The translations under genes and the position numbers were made by a program. This document shows positions 40,647 through 49,728 of a DNA stretch of 64,000 bases, in pieces. The DNA comes from Microbulbifer sp. THAF38. GTDB taxonomy: Bacteria > Pseudomonadota > Gammaproteobacteria > Pseudomonadales > Cellvibrionaceae. Every line of letters starts with the position of its first letter. Position 1 is the stretch's first letter. The stretch is taken from positions 3,049,001 through 3,113,000 of the forward strand of contig NZ_CP045369.1 in the NCBI RefSeq assembly GCF_009363535.1. Direction: 5' to 3'. The notes under the pieces were generated by a model. That model did not search any database, was not told the DNA's origin, and saw only the letters and a list, made by a program, of their open reading frames with translations.

Positions 40647-41420
40647 TCAGTGCCTCAATCGCTTGCCGTGACTCATCAGGTAGAGTCCCCAGCTGGCGAG
40701 AAGTGCAATAAATACCAAGACCCCAACAAATGCCCAGGCCACATTGATATCGGAAACCCCCAATATTCCATAGCGAAAGGAATTCACCATATAGAGAATC
40801 GGGTTCAGTTTCGACAATCCCTGCCAAAAGGGTGACAACAGGTCAATGGAGTAAAAAACACCACCCAAATAGGTGAGTGGGGTCAAAACGAAAGTGGGAA
40901 TAATCGATATGGCATCAAAGCTGTTGGCATAAATCGCGTTGATAAAGCCCGCCAGGGAAAACAATGCCGATGTGAGAAACACAATTGCGATAGTGACTCC
41001 CAGGTGTTCGACACTGAGGGAGGTAAAAAACATCGCTACTAAAGTGACAATCAGGCCTACGATCAAACCGCGCGCCACACCGCCCAGCACATAACCAGCC
41101 ATTACCGCCCAGTTTGGTGTAGGTGACACCAACAGCTCCTCAACGCTGCGCTGAAACTTGGCACTATAAAAAGAGGACACCACATTGCCGTAGGAGTTGG
41201 TGATCACCGACATCATAATCAGGCCCGGCACCACAAACTCCATATAAGGGTATCCACCCATTTCCCCGATACGACTGCCAATCAGAGAGCCGAAGATCAC
41301 AAAGTACAATGTCATGGTGATCACCGGCGGCACCAGTGTCTGCGGCCAGATGCGCATAAAGCGGCGCACCTCCCTGCGCAAAATGGTGCTGAAGGATATC
41401 CAGGTCAACTTACCGCTCAC
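40647..41420 (-). CDS. yadH: ABC-2 transporter permease, YadH-like
   Basis: 257 aa, GTG start overlapping the yadG stop (GTGA). Six membrane helices with the ABC-2 permease pattern: PLVPPVITMTLYFVIFGSLIG-type first helix, PGLIMMSVITNSYGNVVSSFYSAKFQRSVEELLVSPTPNW, then LTPLTYLGGVFYSIDLLSPFWQGLSKLNPILYMVNSFRYGILG. Pairs with YadG; substrate unknown. Confidence 0.9.
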   Translation of the reverse strand: MSGKLTWISFSTILRREVRRFMRIWPQTLVPPVITMTLYFVIFGSLIGSRIGEMGGYPYMEFVVPGLIMMSVITNSYGNVVSSFYSAKFQRSVEELLVSPTPNWAVMAGYVLGGVARGLIVGLIVTLVAMFFTSLSVEHLGVTIAIVFLTSALFSLAGFINAIYANSFDAISIIPTFVLTPLTYLGGVFYSIDLLSPFWQGLSKLNPILYMVNSFRYGILGVSDINVAWAFVGVLVFIALLASWGLYLMSHGKRLRH

Positions 41421-42352
41421 GACTCCAGTCCCTCTTCTTTTTCCTCGGACAACATGGAAATAAAAAGCTCCTCCAGGCGGTTGGCGCGGTTACGCATGCT
41501 GGTTACGGTAATCCCCTGGGCTTTGAGTTCGACAAAAGCCTCTGTCAGCGACTGTCCTTTCTCCACCGTAATCTCCAGGGAATGGCTGTCCAGCAGGCGG
41601 CATTCGAAGCCTGCAAGTTCCGGCGTCTTACTAAGCAGCTCACTACTGTCGAGAATAAATGTCTCGCGGTTCAGGGTCTTCAACAGGGATTTGATCGAGG
41701 TATTCTCAACAATAACGCCCTTATCAATGATGGCGATATTACGACATAGGCTCTCCGCCTCTTCCAGGTAATGGGTGGTGAGAATAATCGTGGTACCCCG
41801 AGCGTTAATTTCTTCCAGAAAGGCCCACATGGAGCGGCGCAGCTCGATATCCACGCCGGCAGTGGGTTCATCCAGAATCAACAGCTTCGGCTCGTGAATC
41901 AGTGCCCGTGCGATCATCAGGCGTCGTTTCATTCCCCCAGACAACATCCGCGCCTGGGTATTTCGCTTGTCCCAAAGCCCCAGTTGCTTCAGGTACTGCT
42001 CTGTACGCTCCTCCGCCAACTTGCGCGGCATCCCATAGAAACCGCCCTGGGTGGCGACAATATCGAAGACCTTTTCAAACTGGCTGAAATTGAATTCCTG
42101 CGGTACTACCCCCAGCAGGCGCTTGGCAGCGGCAAAATCACTATCGATATCGACACCAAAAATTGACACGCTGCCGGCAGTTTTGCGCACCAGCGAGCAG
42201 ATAATGCCAATAGTGGTGGATTTGCCCGCACCGTTTGGCCCCAGCAGGGCAAAGAAATCCCCGGGCTGTACTTCAAAGCTGATCCCTTTCAGGGCCTGGA
42301 AGCCGCCATCGTAGGTTTTTTGCAGATCATGAATAGATAGTGCGGCAGTCAT
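41417..42352 (-). CDS. yadG: ABC transporter ATPase, YadG-like
   Basis: 311 aa. Walker A GPNGAGKST (38-46), signature MLSGGMKRRL, Walker B LLILDEPTAGVD, and the switch His in ILTTHYLEEAE. AGGAATTCGCA precedes the ATG. It forms a dimer with two YadH. The C-terminal regulatory extension matches YadG. The 168 nt upstream show no gene. Confidence 0.93.
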   Translation of the reverse strand: MTAALSIHDLQKTYDGGFQALKGISFEVQPGDFFALLGPNGAGKSTTIGIICSLVRKTAGSVSIFGVDIDSDFAAAKRLLGVVPQEFNFSQFEKVFDIVATQGGFYGMPRKLAEERTEQYLKQLGLWDKRNTQARMLSGGMKRRLMIARALIHEPKLLILDEPTAGVDIELRRSMWAFLEEINARGTTIILTTHYLEEAESLCRNIAIIDKGVIVENTSIKSLLKTLNRETFILDSSELLSKTPELAGFECRLLDSHSLEITVEKGQSLTEAFVELKAQGITVTSMRNRANRLEELFISMLSEEKEEGLES

Positions 42353-42520
42353 TGCGAATTCCTATCACTGAATGCGCCATTCAACGCACTTAGCCGAATA
42401 ATTTCAACCGGTGGAAATACAGGGAAGATCCCTAGCCGCGGAGGGCGGAATTCCAGGCGCACAGTCGCTCCCCGGCAATACCAGTGCAAGTAATAAACTT
42501 AGAAGCAATATATCGGAAAA

Positions 42521-42551
42521 TAAAAAAGCCGCTCAATTGAGCGGCTTTTTT
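42521..42551 (-). terminator. Terminator of the tRNA-Glu/Gly array
   Basis: Minus-strand stem AAGCCGCTCA-ATTG-type, nearly perfect AGCCGCTCAATTGAGCGGCT, with U-run. It lies 5 nt after the last tRNA-Gly. Confidence 0.9.
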
Positions 42552-42555
42552 ATCT

Positions 42556-42631
42556 TGGAGCGGGAAACCGGGTTCGAACCGGCGACCTCAACCTTGGCAA
42601 GGTTGCGCTCTACCAACTGAGCTATTCCCGC
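42556..42631 (-). tRNA. tRNA-Gly(GCC), third in array
   Basis: 76 nt, encoded CCA, anticodon loop TTGCCAA, identical in sequence to the two other tRNA-Gly copies. Last gene of the array before the terminator. Confidence 0.97.
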
Positions 42632-42641
42632 ATTTTGCGTT

Positions 42642-42666
42642 GGCCCGACAGCATTGCTGCCGGGCC
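42642..42666 (-). other. Hairpin between tRNA-Gly and tRNA-Glu
   Basis: Stem GGCCCGACAGCA-T-TGCTGCCGGGCC, 12 bp with one A/C site that is G-U in the minus-strand RNA. It differs from the hairpin at 42942-42966 but keeps pairing, suggesting selection for an RNA-processing signal. Confidence 0.6.
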
Positions 42667-42670
42667 GTAT

Positions 42671-42746
42671 TGGCATCCCCAAGGGGAGTCGAACCCCTGT
42701 TACCGCCGTGAAAGGGCGGTGTCCTAGGCCTCTAGACGATGGGGAC
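42671..42746 (-). tRNA. tRNA-Glu(TTC), third in array
   Basis: 76 nt with CCA; anticodon loop CTTTCAC. Identical to the two other copies. Confidence 0.97.
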
Positions 42747-42860
42747 AGAAACTTTGCACTACAACCACTTCGGTCCCGTGCTGCCACGCTGTCCATGGCA
42801 TTGCCACCTCGCGGTGACTTCACCTTTGAATAGGGCCAAAGATCTATTCAAAAGCAAAAT

Positions 42861-42936
42861 TGGAGCGGGAAACCGGGTTCGAACCGGCGACCTCAACCTT
42901 GGCAAGGTTGCGCTCTACCAACTGAGCTATTCCCGC
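42861..42936 (-). tRNA. tRNA-Gly(GCC), second in array
   Basis: Identical to the other tRNA-Gly copies, about 305 nt from the next. Confidence 0.97.
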
Positions 42937-42941
42937 AATTT

Positions 42942-42966
42942 GACCCGGTAGCAGTGCTACCGGGTC
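42942..42966 (-). other. Hairpin between tRNA-Gly and tRNA-Glu, second copy
   Basis: Perfect 12-bp stem GACCCGGTAGCA-G-TGCTACCGGGTC. It is homologous in position to 42642-42666 with compensating changes on both arms. Confidence 0.65.
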
Positions 42967-42970
42967 GTAT

Positions 42971-43046
42971 TGGCATCCCCAAGGGGAGTCGAACCCCTGT
43001 TACCGCCGTGAAAGGGCGGTGTCCTAGGCCTCTAGACGATGGGGAC
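42971..43046 (-). tRNA. tRNA-Glu(TTC), second in array
   Basis: Identical to the other tRNA-Glu copies, with CCA encoded. Confidence 0.97.
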
Positions 43047-43164
43047 AGAAACTTGCACTTCGACCTTATGATCCGGTGCTGCCATGCTGTCCATGGCAAT
43101 GTCACTGATTTCTCGGTGACGTGCTTTGTGAGCTGACTAGAGATCATCTCGCAAAGCGGAAACT

Positions 43165-43240
43165 TGGAGCGGGAAACCGGGTTCGAACCGGCGACCTCAA
43201 CCTTGGCAAGGTTGCGCTCTACCAACTGAGCTATTCCCGC
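43165..43240 (-). tRNA. tRNA-Gly(GCC), first in array
   Basis: Identical to the other tRNA-Gly copies. Only one nucleotide separates it from the upstream tRNA-Glu, so this unit lacks the hairpin spacer. Confidence 0.97.
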
Positions 43241-43241
43241 G

Positions 43242-43317
43242 TGGCATCCCCAAGGGGAGTCGAACCCCTGTTACCGCCGTGAAAGGGCGGTGTCCTAGGC
43301 CTCTAGACGATGGGGAC
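43242..43317 (-). tRNA. tRNA-Glu(TTC), first in array
   Basis: First tRNA of the transcript, with CCA. About 60 nt downstream of the promoter at 43380-43408. Confidence 0.97.
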
Positions 43318-43379
43318 CCAGAAACCTTCTGTCGTTTCGCTGCGTTTTAAAGTGTAGCTCTGCGTCAGAAGTGGGGCGC

Positions 43380-43408
43380 ATTCTATGTACCGTTCGGGAT
43401 GCTGTCAA
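43380..43408 (-). promoter_or_regulatory. Promoter of the tRNA-Glu/Gly array
   Basis: -35 TTGACA (43403-43408), exact 17-bp spacer, -10 TAGAAT (43380-43385), then a GC-rich GCGCCCC discriminator as expected for stable RNA under stringent control. An A-rich upstream stretch (about 43418-43440) could act as an UP element. Confidence 0.85.
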
Positions 43409-43478
43409 CACCCGAAATGAATTTTTTTTCTTTTATTGTCAGACACTTACCTAACCCCACTGTTTGCGGAAGGATAAT

Positions 43479-44255
43479 TTAAGTGTCAGAAGCCCCACCG
43501 TAGCGCACACTGAGTACACGCAGGTGCAACTCTTCGAGAAATTCACGGATACGCTTTGCATTGGCGCCCAGGTCACTCACCCCTACACGGGAGCTGGAAC
43601 GCACATCCACTCTTGAGCCCCCATCGTCTTCCGGCCGTACTCTCACCACTATGTCATCGGTAAAGCCTAACAGCAGGGTCCGGTCGGTCGCCTCTAGGTG
43701 CCCTTTCTCAGGCTCGTAAGAGACAATCTTCCAACCCAGTTTCTTTGCCACCTCCGCCGCCAGCTCGGTGGTACTGGCTACGGACATATGTACATGCAAT
43801 GGATAGATGTCGGAGTAGATATCGGTGTCCCGCTGCAGTTTTGCCACAGGCTCTCCAGCATACTCGGCACTATTGTCGCTGGCCCTTCGAAGAGACAGGA
43901 CCGCCTGATACTTTGGAGGGTTGCGGGTATCGGTAGTGATATCGTGGATTTTGGGCACGTTGAAGTTGTCTTTACCCACAGTGATCAAGGGCACTGCCAC
44001 CGGGAGCAGTCCTAGCAGGGCCGCCCAAAGGGCGTTGCTGCGCACCTGTGGCCTGTGGTTGCGCGAACCCCAAACAAATACAAGCAGGCTGGCCAGAGCG
44101 ATGGCGAGGGCCGCCCCTCCGGCATAAGTAAATACCTTGAAAACCACACCGAAGCGCAACAGCCCAAACCTCAACGCCAAACCAGCGAGCACGATAATCC
44201 CAAGTAGCGCCCACTGCACCCATAACAACCAGCGACTCCAGTGCACCCTGCTCAT
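43479..44255 (-). CDS. DUF1499 membrane protein, 258 aa
   Basis: Two or three membrane helices in residues 10-105 (WLLWVQWALLGIIVLAGLALRFG..., ALAIALASLLVFVWG, ALLGLLPVAVPLI). The DUF1499 domain follows (about 125-250), with DTRNPPKYQAVL, LGWKIVSYEPEKGHLEATDRTLLLGFTDDIVVRVRPE and GGSRVDVRSSSRVGVSDLGANAKRIREFL. Function unknown. ATGA overlap with msrB, so cotranscribed. Confidence 0.85.
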   Translation of the reverse strand: MSRVHWSRWLLWVQWALLGIIVLAGLALRFGLLRFGVVFKVFTYAGGAALAIALASLLVFVWGSRNHRPQVRSNALWAALLGLLPVAVPLITVGKDNFNVPKIHDITTDTRNPPKYQAVLSLRRASDNSAEYAGEPVAKLQRDTDIYSDIYPLHVHMSVASTTELAAEVAKKLGWKIVSYEPEKGHLEATDRTLLLGFTDDIVVRVRPEDDGGSRVDVRSSSRVGVSDLGANAKRIREFLEELHLRVLSVRYGGASDT

Positions 44256-44671
44256 TTGCCCTCTCCTCCCTCTCCCCCGCCGGGCTCCTGATCTAATTTC
44301 ACCGACAGTGAGTTCACGCAGTAGCGCAGACCGGTTTCGGTGGGACCATCATCGAACACATGCCCCAGGTGACTGTCGCACTGACTGCAGCGAATCTCGA
44401 CACGCTCCATGCCAAAACTACTATCGGCCAGCTCCCGAATAACTCCCACGGTGAACTCCGCATCGAAGCTGGGCCAACCACAGTGGCTCTGGAATTTTGC
44501 CTCGGCTTCAAACAGAACTTCGCCACAGCAGCGACAGCGGTAGACGCCGTCGTCAAAAACATCCCAATATTCGCCACTAAACGGGGCTTCTGTCCCACCC
44601 TTGCGACAGACCTCAAACTCCTCATCTGTCAGCTGATCACGCCAGTAGTTATCGTCTTTTGGTTTTGCCAT
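44252..44671 (-). CDS. msrB: Peptide methionine-(R)-S-oxide reductase B
   Basis: 139 aa, start ATG 44671. Zinc ligands C46/C49 (CRCC) and C95/C98 (CSQC), the GWPSF motif (65-69), GHVFDDGP and the catalytic C118 in RYCVNS are all present. It repairs R-form methionine sulfoxide in proteins. Divergent from alaA with a 127-nt promoter gap. Confidence 0.96.
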   Translation of the reverse strand: MAKPKDDNYWRDQLTDEEFEVCRKGGTEAPFSGEYWDVFDDGVYRCRCCGEVLFEAEAKFQSHCGWPSFDAEFTVGVIRELADSSFGMERVEIRCSQCDSHLGHVFDDGPTETGLRYCVNSLSVKLDQEPGGGEGGEGK

Positions 44672-44798
44672 ACTCTCTCGTTCCGTTTTTAACCGTTCCC
44701 GCAGGAGCGGCAGTCGCCGCCAGTGAACGTCCCGCCTATCGCGCAGCTCGCTCGCGGCCCAGGCTGCTCCTGCCAAGTTACAGGGCTGCCGCACCACC

Positions 44799-46013
44799 AT
44801 GAAGGACATCCATAAATCTGAAAAACTGCACGGCGTCTGCTATGAGATTCGCGGCCCGGTGATGGAGCAGGCCCATCGCATGGAGGAAGAAGGGCACCGC
44901 ATCCTCAAACTGAATATCGGCAACCCCGCGCCCTTTGGCTTTAACGCCCCGGATGAAATCATCCAGGATGTCATCCACAACCTTTCCCAGGCACAGGGCT
45001 ATGTGGAATCCAAGGGATTGTTCGCCGCGCGCAAAGCCATTATGCAGGAGTGCCAGACCCTGGGTATCCAGGGTGTAGAAATTGAAGACATTTATCTGGG
45101 TAACGGCGTCTCCGAGCTGATTTCCATGGCCACCCAGGCACTGCTCAACAATGGCGATGAGCTATTGCTGCCCATGCCCAATTACCCACTTTGGATGGCC
45201 GCCACCAATCTCGCCGGAGCCAATCCGGTACTCTACCGCTGCGACGAGGAGTCTGACTGGCTGCCCGACATTGAGGATATCAAGGCGAAAATCACACCCC
45301 GCACCCGCGGTATTGTCGTGATCAATCCCAACAATCCAACCGGGGCTATTTATCCAAAGGCCCTGTTAGAAGAAATTGTAGAGGTGGCGCGCAGTCATCA
45401 CCTGGTGATTTTTGCCGATGAAATTTATAGCAAAATCCTCTACGACGACGCGGAATTCACTCCCATGGCCAAATTGGCCCCGGATGTGCTCTGCCTGAGT
45501 TTCAATGGGCTCTCCAAGTCTTACCGCCTGGCGGGCTTCCGCTCCGGCTGGATGATTATCAGCGGCATCAAACATCGCGCAAAAGGATTTATCGAAGGCA
45601 TGGATATGCTTGCCTCCATGCGCCTGTGCGGCAACGTGCCAGCCATGTTTGCGGTGCAAACGGCACTGGGAGGTTATCAGAGCATTAATGACCTGGTACT
45701 ACCCGGCGGCCGCTTACGTCAGCAGCGAGACTTAGCCCACCGCATGCTCAATGACATCCCCGGTGTCAGCTGTGTCAAACCCAGTGGTGCCATTTACTTA
45801 TTTCCCAAGTTGCATTTGGATCACCATAAAATCGAGAATGACGAGCAACTGGTATTGGAATTCCTGCGCCAGGAGAAAATCCTTTTGGTACAGGGCAGCG
45901 CCTTCCATTGGGACGCACCCGACCACCTGCGCATTGTCTTTCTGCCCCGCGCCGACGACCTCTCCCACGCGATTGAACGACTGGGTTACTTTTTGGAGCG
46001 ATATACCCGCTGA
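44799..46013 (+). CDS. alaA: Glutamate-pyruvate (alanine) aminotransferase AlaA
   Basis: 404 aa, the same length as E. coli AlaA. Class I PLP aminotransferase: NIGNPAPFGFNAPDEI, QGYVESKGLFAARKAI, NPNNPTGAIY, and the PLP lysine in SFNGLSKSYRLAGFRSGWM. It moves amino groups between glutamate and pyruvate to make alanine. TGATG overlap with the next gene. Confidence 0.94.
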   Translation: MKDIHKSEKLHGVCYEIRGPVMEQAHRMEEEGHRILKLNIGNPAPFGFNAPDEIIQDVIHNLSQAQGYVESKGLFAARKAIMQECQTLGIQGVEIEDIYLGNGVSELISMATQALLNNGDELLLPMPNYPLWMAATNLAGANPVLYRCDEESDWLPDIEDIKAKITPRTRGIVVINPNNPTGAIYPKALLEEIVEVARSHHLVIFADEIYSKILYDDAEFTPMAKLAPDVLCLSFNGLSKSYRLAGFRSGWMIISGIKHRAKGFIEGMDMLASMRLCGNVPAMFAVQTALGGYQSINDLVLPGGRLRQQRDLAHRMLNDIPGVSCVKPSGAIYLFPKLHLDHHKIENDEQLVLEFLRQEKILLVQGSAFHWDAPDHLRIVFLPRADDLSHAIERLGYFLERYTR

Positions 46014-46414
46014 TGTTGGACGATTTACATATCCATGATTTTTACCGCGATGCCGGCAGGATTTTGCTGGCATTGTTTGGCCAGTTCCCCCTGCCCTCCA
46101 CCCTTTACGTGGAGGACATTGCCGGACCAGATACCCCCGATGAATTCGGCCTGCACTCGCCTCGGCACTTGGCCTGCCTGGGGGCTATCAGCTGGTTAAA
46201 ACAGAGTGGCTACATTCACTTCTCACAGCTGGTGCGCCAGGAAGCTGCGGAGGAAGTGGTACTGAGCCACCGGGGATTTTTGCTGTTAATCAATAAGGAA
46301 GAAAATTCCGGCCAGAGCAACGCGCAGCTGCTCAACAGCGCCGTGCGCGATGGTTCCTCGGCAAAGTTACAGGCGCTGGTGGAGCGCCTGATGCGAGAGT
46401 TTGCCGGTCTGTAA
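46013..46414 (+). CDS. Hypothetical protein, 133 aa, coupled to alaA
   Basis: ATG forms TGATG with the alaA stop. Soluble helical protein: ILLALFGQFPLPSTLYVEDIAGPDTPDEFGLHSPRHLACLGAISWLKQSGYIHF, a winged-helix-like appearance. No family recognised with confidence. Cotranscription suggests a link to alaA, but no function can be assigned. Confidence 0.65.
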   Translation: MLDDLHIHDFYRDAGRILLALFGQFPLPSTLYVEDIAGPDTPDEFGLHSPRHLACLGAISWLKQSGYIHFSQLVRQEAAEEVVLSHRGFLLLINKEENSGQSNAQLLNSAVRDGSSAKLQALVERLMREFAGL

Positions 46415-46483
46415 TTTAGGCGGCCGAGGCCGTAGTCGTTAGGGGCTGGTTTCGTTAGGAGCTATTGTCGTTAAATGGCGCCG

Positions 46484-47422
46484 CTATTTCTGGCGGCGAT
46501 ATTTAACATGCAGCATTTTTAGGGCGGCATCCGGATCCCGGTCCGGGAAATCCGGGTTTTGCGCCAGTCGCTCTACCACTTCATAGCCGCTATCGGCACC
46601 GAGAATCAATTCGCGAAAATGCGCTTCGCTGTGGCGCGGAGAGTTAATCACCATCAGCAGGTCCGCCTCATCGGCGAGGCAGGCAGGTAGCTGTTGCAAT
46701 AGCTTTTCGTAGTTATGGCTCACGTCGAAGCGGCCTTTCTGGCGCGTGGGCGGGTCTACGATAGCCAGCTCAAAAGGTCCCCGGCGGTCGAAGCGCTTGA
46801 ACTGGCGCAGCGCATCGAATTGCAAAAATTGAATGCCCCGCAGGGACAGGCCGTTCACCTCGTGGTTTTCACGGCCGCGATTCAATACGCCCCGATTCAC
46901 ATCCACATTGACGATCTCAATATCCCCAGCCGCACGGGCCACGGCGGAAAAAGCACAGGTAAACGCAAACAGGTTCAGCATCTTGACCGATTCGCGCCCC
47001 GAGCGCTCCCGCACCTGCGCCTCAAGCCAGGCACGGCCGGGCTCGATATCCAGAAAGAAGCCGACATTCTGTCGATCAAAGGTCAGCGGAAACTGCAGGC
47101 CGTTGCGCAGCGCCTTGGGTGCAGCTACTGGCTCGCCACACTGCCACTCCAATGGCGCACCGGGCAGGTAGCGTCGCTGTGCGGCCACACCTTGATAACC
47201 GAAACGCTCGGCCATTTGCCAGAGCTTCTCGCACAGCTCCCCTTCCCCCTCGTACTCCTCAAAAAAAGTAACCAGCAACGCGGGATAAAAACTATCCACA
47301 CAAACCTGCTCGAGACCTGTAAAGCAACGGCCGCGTCCGTGAAACAAACGCCGGCTGTCACCGCCGCCCGGTACTAACTTGGGCTCAACCTGCTGCAGCA
47401 GCACTTGCCAATCGGTAGACAC
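46484..47422 (-). CDS. Class I SAM-dependent methyltransferase (RlmI-like)
   Basis: 312 aa, GTG start right after the upstream stop, with GGAGAA. SAM core: VKMLNLFAFTCAFSAVARAAG (motif I region), EIVNVDVNRGVLNRGRENHEVNG, and the catalytic-type motif ELAIVDPPTRQKGRFDV. The N-terminal part (about 1-120) is a distinct substrate domain. Proteins of this shape methylate rRNA or related RNA; exact target unknown. Last gene of the epmC operon. Confidence 0.82.
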   Translation of the reverse strand: MSTDWQVLLQQVEPKLVPGGGDSRRLFHGRGRCFTGLEQVCVDSFYPALLVTFFEEYEGEGELCEKLWQMAERFGYQGVAAQRRYLPGAPLEWQCGEPVAAPKALRNGLQFPLTFDRQNVGFFLDIEPGRAWLEAQVRERSGRESVKMLNLFAFTCAFSAVARAAGDIEIVNVDVNRGVLNRGRENHEVNGLSLRGIQFLQFDALRQFKRFDRRGPFELAIVDPPTRQKGRFDVSHNYEKLLQQLPACLADEADLLMVINSPRHSEAHFRELILGADSGYEVVERLAQNPDFPDRDPDAALKMLHVKYRRQK

Positions 47423-48586
47423 TCAAACTTCTCCATTACTTAAGGGGTAGAGGATCGCATCGCGGTAGCCGGTAACCACACGGATAAAACCGTTCCACTG
47501 CCGATCCAGCTCGGGGTCGCCGCTGTCCACCAACAGCGGGCGCCCGCCAAGCTCGGTTATTTTGGTTTTGGTGGCAACAACTATCAGGTTTTCGCGGCCG
47601 ACTTGGCGCAGAACCTTGGGGGAGAACTGCTGGTTACCGCGGCCGATCAGATGCCCCTGCCCACCGATAGCAGTAAGCACAACCTTCACCTGACCATTAA
47701 CTTCCGAATTTCTGTACTCGGCGATCGCCGCCTCAATTTGCGGAGCGCTGACATCTTTTTGTACCAAGGCACCATTACACAGCAGGTCCACCCCCAGCAG
47801 AGTGCCGTCACACCCCAACTCGTTCAGGATGGCCAGCGTGGTTGAGCCGGGGCCAACGATATACAAGGTATCCGGCTCCAACTCCTCAACGACCTCCGCG
47901 GCGATATCCGCTACGGCCAGTTCCTCTACCTCGCGTCCTGCATTCTTTACCGCCTGCAGGAAATGGCCCTCCTGGGGCACCAGCAACTCTCCGTAGTGAT
48001 GAGTGCTCACCCGCCCCTGGCGAAAACTGTTCTCATCGATATCGCGCACTTCGCGCTCGCATAAATCCACCAGCTCACCAGCCAACAATTTTCGCAACAC
48101 CTCTCCACCGGCTTTGGGAGAAATAGCGAAACAAGCGGAGTGCATTTTGACGCCGGCGGGAATACCCAGTACCGGGAAGTGATCCCCCAGGGCATTGGTC
48201 ATATTGCGCGCAGTGCCATCACCGCCAATAAATACAATCAGGTCGGCACCGGCATCGCGGATCGCCATCGCCGCTCTCTCGGTATCTTGCGGTGTTGATG
48301 GAGTGGACTCGGCTGCCCCCACTTCGCGCACGGCAAAGCCCAGCTCACGAGCCGTCTCCGCGCCCATGTCGCCGGCAAAGCACAAGAACTCCAGCTGCTG
48401 CCGAAACGGTGCCAAGGCCTCCAGGGCAATTGCGGCGCGCTTATGGGATTGGGGCTCGATACCGGCCGCCAGGGCCTGGGCCACTGTCTCGGCACCATCG
48501 CTGCCTTTTAGTCCCGCTGGCCCGCCAACACCGGCCCAGGGATTGATAATCAAACCGAGCGTCTTAACTTGCTTCTCTAATCGCAC
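47423..48586 (-). CDS. ATP-NAD kinase-like/AcoX-type protein, 387 aa
   Basis: GTG start with GGGG. NAD-kinase-type motifs: LGLIINPWAGVGGP at the start and IVFIGGDGTARNM (GGDGT). Then VLGIPAGVKMHSACFAISPKAGG. A second region from about 230 (LYIVGPGSTTLAILNELGCDGTLLGVDLLCNGALV) belongs to the long AcoX-like branch. Substrate unknown. Overlaps pdxB by 10 nt. Confidence 0.82.
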   Translation of the reverse strand: MRLEKQVKTLGLIINPWAGVGGPAGLKGSDGAETVAQALAAGIEPQSHKRAAIALEALAPFRQQLEFLCFAGDMGAETARELGFAVREVGAAESTPSTPQDTERAAMAIRDAGADLIVFIGGDGTARNMTNALGDHFPVLGIPAGVKMHSACFAISPKAGGEVLRKLLAGELVDLCEREVRDIDENSFRQGRVSTHHYGELLVPQEGHFLQAVKNAGREVEELAVADIAAEVVEELEPDTLYIVGPGSTTLAILNELGCDGTLLGVDLLCNGALVQKDVSAPQIEAAIAEYRNSEVNGQVKVVLTAIGGQGHLIGRGNQQFSPKVLRQVGRENLIVVATKTKITELGGRPLLVDSGDPELDRQWNGFIRVVTGYRDAILYPLSNGEV

Positions 48587-49728
48587 TTGAGCCCCAGTAC
48601 TGCCAATTCTTCTCTATCTTTTTCACCCAGGGTTTGCGCTGCGGTGCGGTAATGGGAAAACTCCAAACGCTCGGGGTATTCACGGCGCAGGCGATCGAAA
48701 GCCTTGGCCATAGGTTCTGTGCTCCGTGCCCCTTCACGCAGGCGCGCGTCATCTTCGCGTGGGTCGTACATTTGCAATAGCAAATCCGCTATCGGCGCTG
48801 CACTCTCATTCACGGGTTCAATTGGAGTGCTCCCGGCCTCAGCTTGCGTATGATCGGCATCACCGATATTTTCTGGCAGAGCCAGATCCAGCGCATTAGA
48901 GAGCGCCTCGCGAATCATACGAGTGCCGGCAAGCTTGCCATCCAAACTGTATCCGGCGATATGCGGGCTACCCAAGTCCACCAGCTCCAGCAACTCGGTA
49001 TTGATACCCGGCTCTCCCTCCCAGACATCCAGCACCGTTTTAAAGCGTTTTTCCCGCTGCAGTTCCTGCAATAGCGCTCGATTATCGACTACCGCTCCGC
49101 GGCCTGCGCTAATCAAAACGGCACCATCGCGGATCTGAGCGAGTTGCTCCTCACCGATCATATGCAAGCTGGGAAATGGCCCACTTTTTACTAGAGGCGC
49201 GTGCAGGCACACAATGTCCTGGCCCAGTACTTGCTCCAGAGAAGCAAAGTCGGGGTTATCTGGCAACCAGGGGTCATAGATAGCGCAGCTGGCGCCCAAT
49301 GCGTGCAGACGCTTTTGCAGCAGCCCCCCTACATTGCCACACCCGACGATGCCAAAGCTGCGCCCGCGCCAGTCGACCTTCAGGGCGGCTAACGCACAAA
49401 ATACATATTCAACCACCGAATTGGCATTGCAGCCAGGCGCGGCACTCCAGTAAATGCCGTTGCGCTCCATCCAGTCGGTATCCAGGTGATCGGTGCCAAT
49501 GGTGCAGCTGCCCACGAAACGTACCGGTGTGCCCTCCAACAGGCTCTGATTCACCCGGGTGACAGAGCGCACCAGCAGTATGTCCGCATCGATCAATTGC
49601 TCCCGGGTCAGTGTGCGGCCCGGATAGCGCACCAGCGTACCCAGGTCGCCGAAATACTGCTCCAGTGCCGGTATATTCTCATCGGCAACAATCTTGAGGC
49701 CAACGCCCTGTGCATGGCTTTCACTCAT
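48577..49728 (-). CDS. pdxB: Erythronate-4-phosphate dehydrogenase
   Basis: 383 aa. KIVADENIPALEQYFG, VRSVTRVNQSLL, VGSCTIGTDHLDTDW, the Rossmann GIVGCGNVGGLLQKRL, and SAGRGAVVDNRALL. C-terminal dimer domain with LLQMYDPREDD. Second step of DXP-dependent pyridoxal phosphate synthesis. AGGAG upstream; ATGA overlap with xni. Confidence 0.95.
   Translation of the reverse strand: MSESHAQGVGLKIVADENIPALEQYFGDLGTLVRYPGRTLTREQLIDADILLVRSVTRVNQSLLEGTPVRFVGSCTIGTDHLDTDWMERNGIYWSAAPGCNANSVVEYVFCALAALKVDWRGRSFGIVGCGNVGGLLQKRLHALGASCAIYDPWLPDNPDFASLEQVLGQDIVCLHAPLVKSGPFPSLHMIGEEQLAQIRDGAVLISAGRGAVVDNRALLQELQREKRFKTVLDVWEGEPGINTELLELVDLGSPHIAGYSLDGKLAGTRMIREALSNALDLALPENIGDADHTQAEAGSTPIEPVNESAAPIADLLLQMYDPREDDARLREGARSTEPMAKAFDRLRREYPERLEFSHYRTAAQTLGEKDREELAVLGLKCD

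Noticed and set aside
40639-40827. 63-residue N-terminal extension of QueF
   Set aside because: It overlaps yadH; known QueF length matches the later start.
42556-43317. CRISPR-like regular repeats
   Set aside because: The repeats are tRNA genes; no direct repeats with unique short spacers were seen anywhere in the window.
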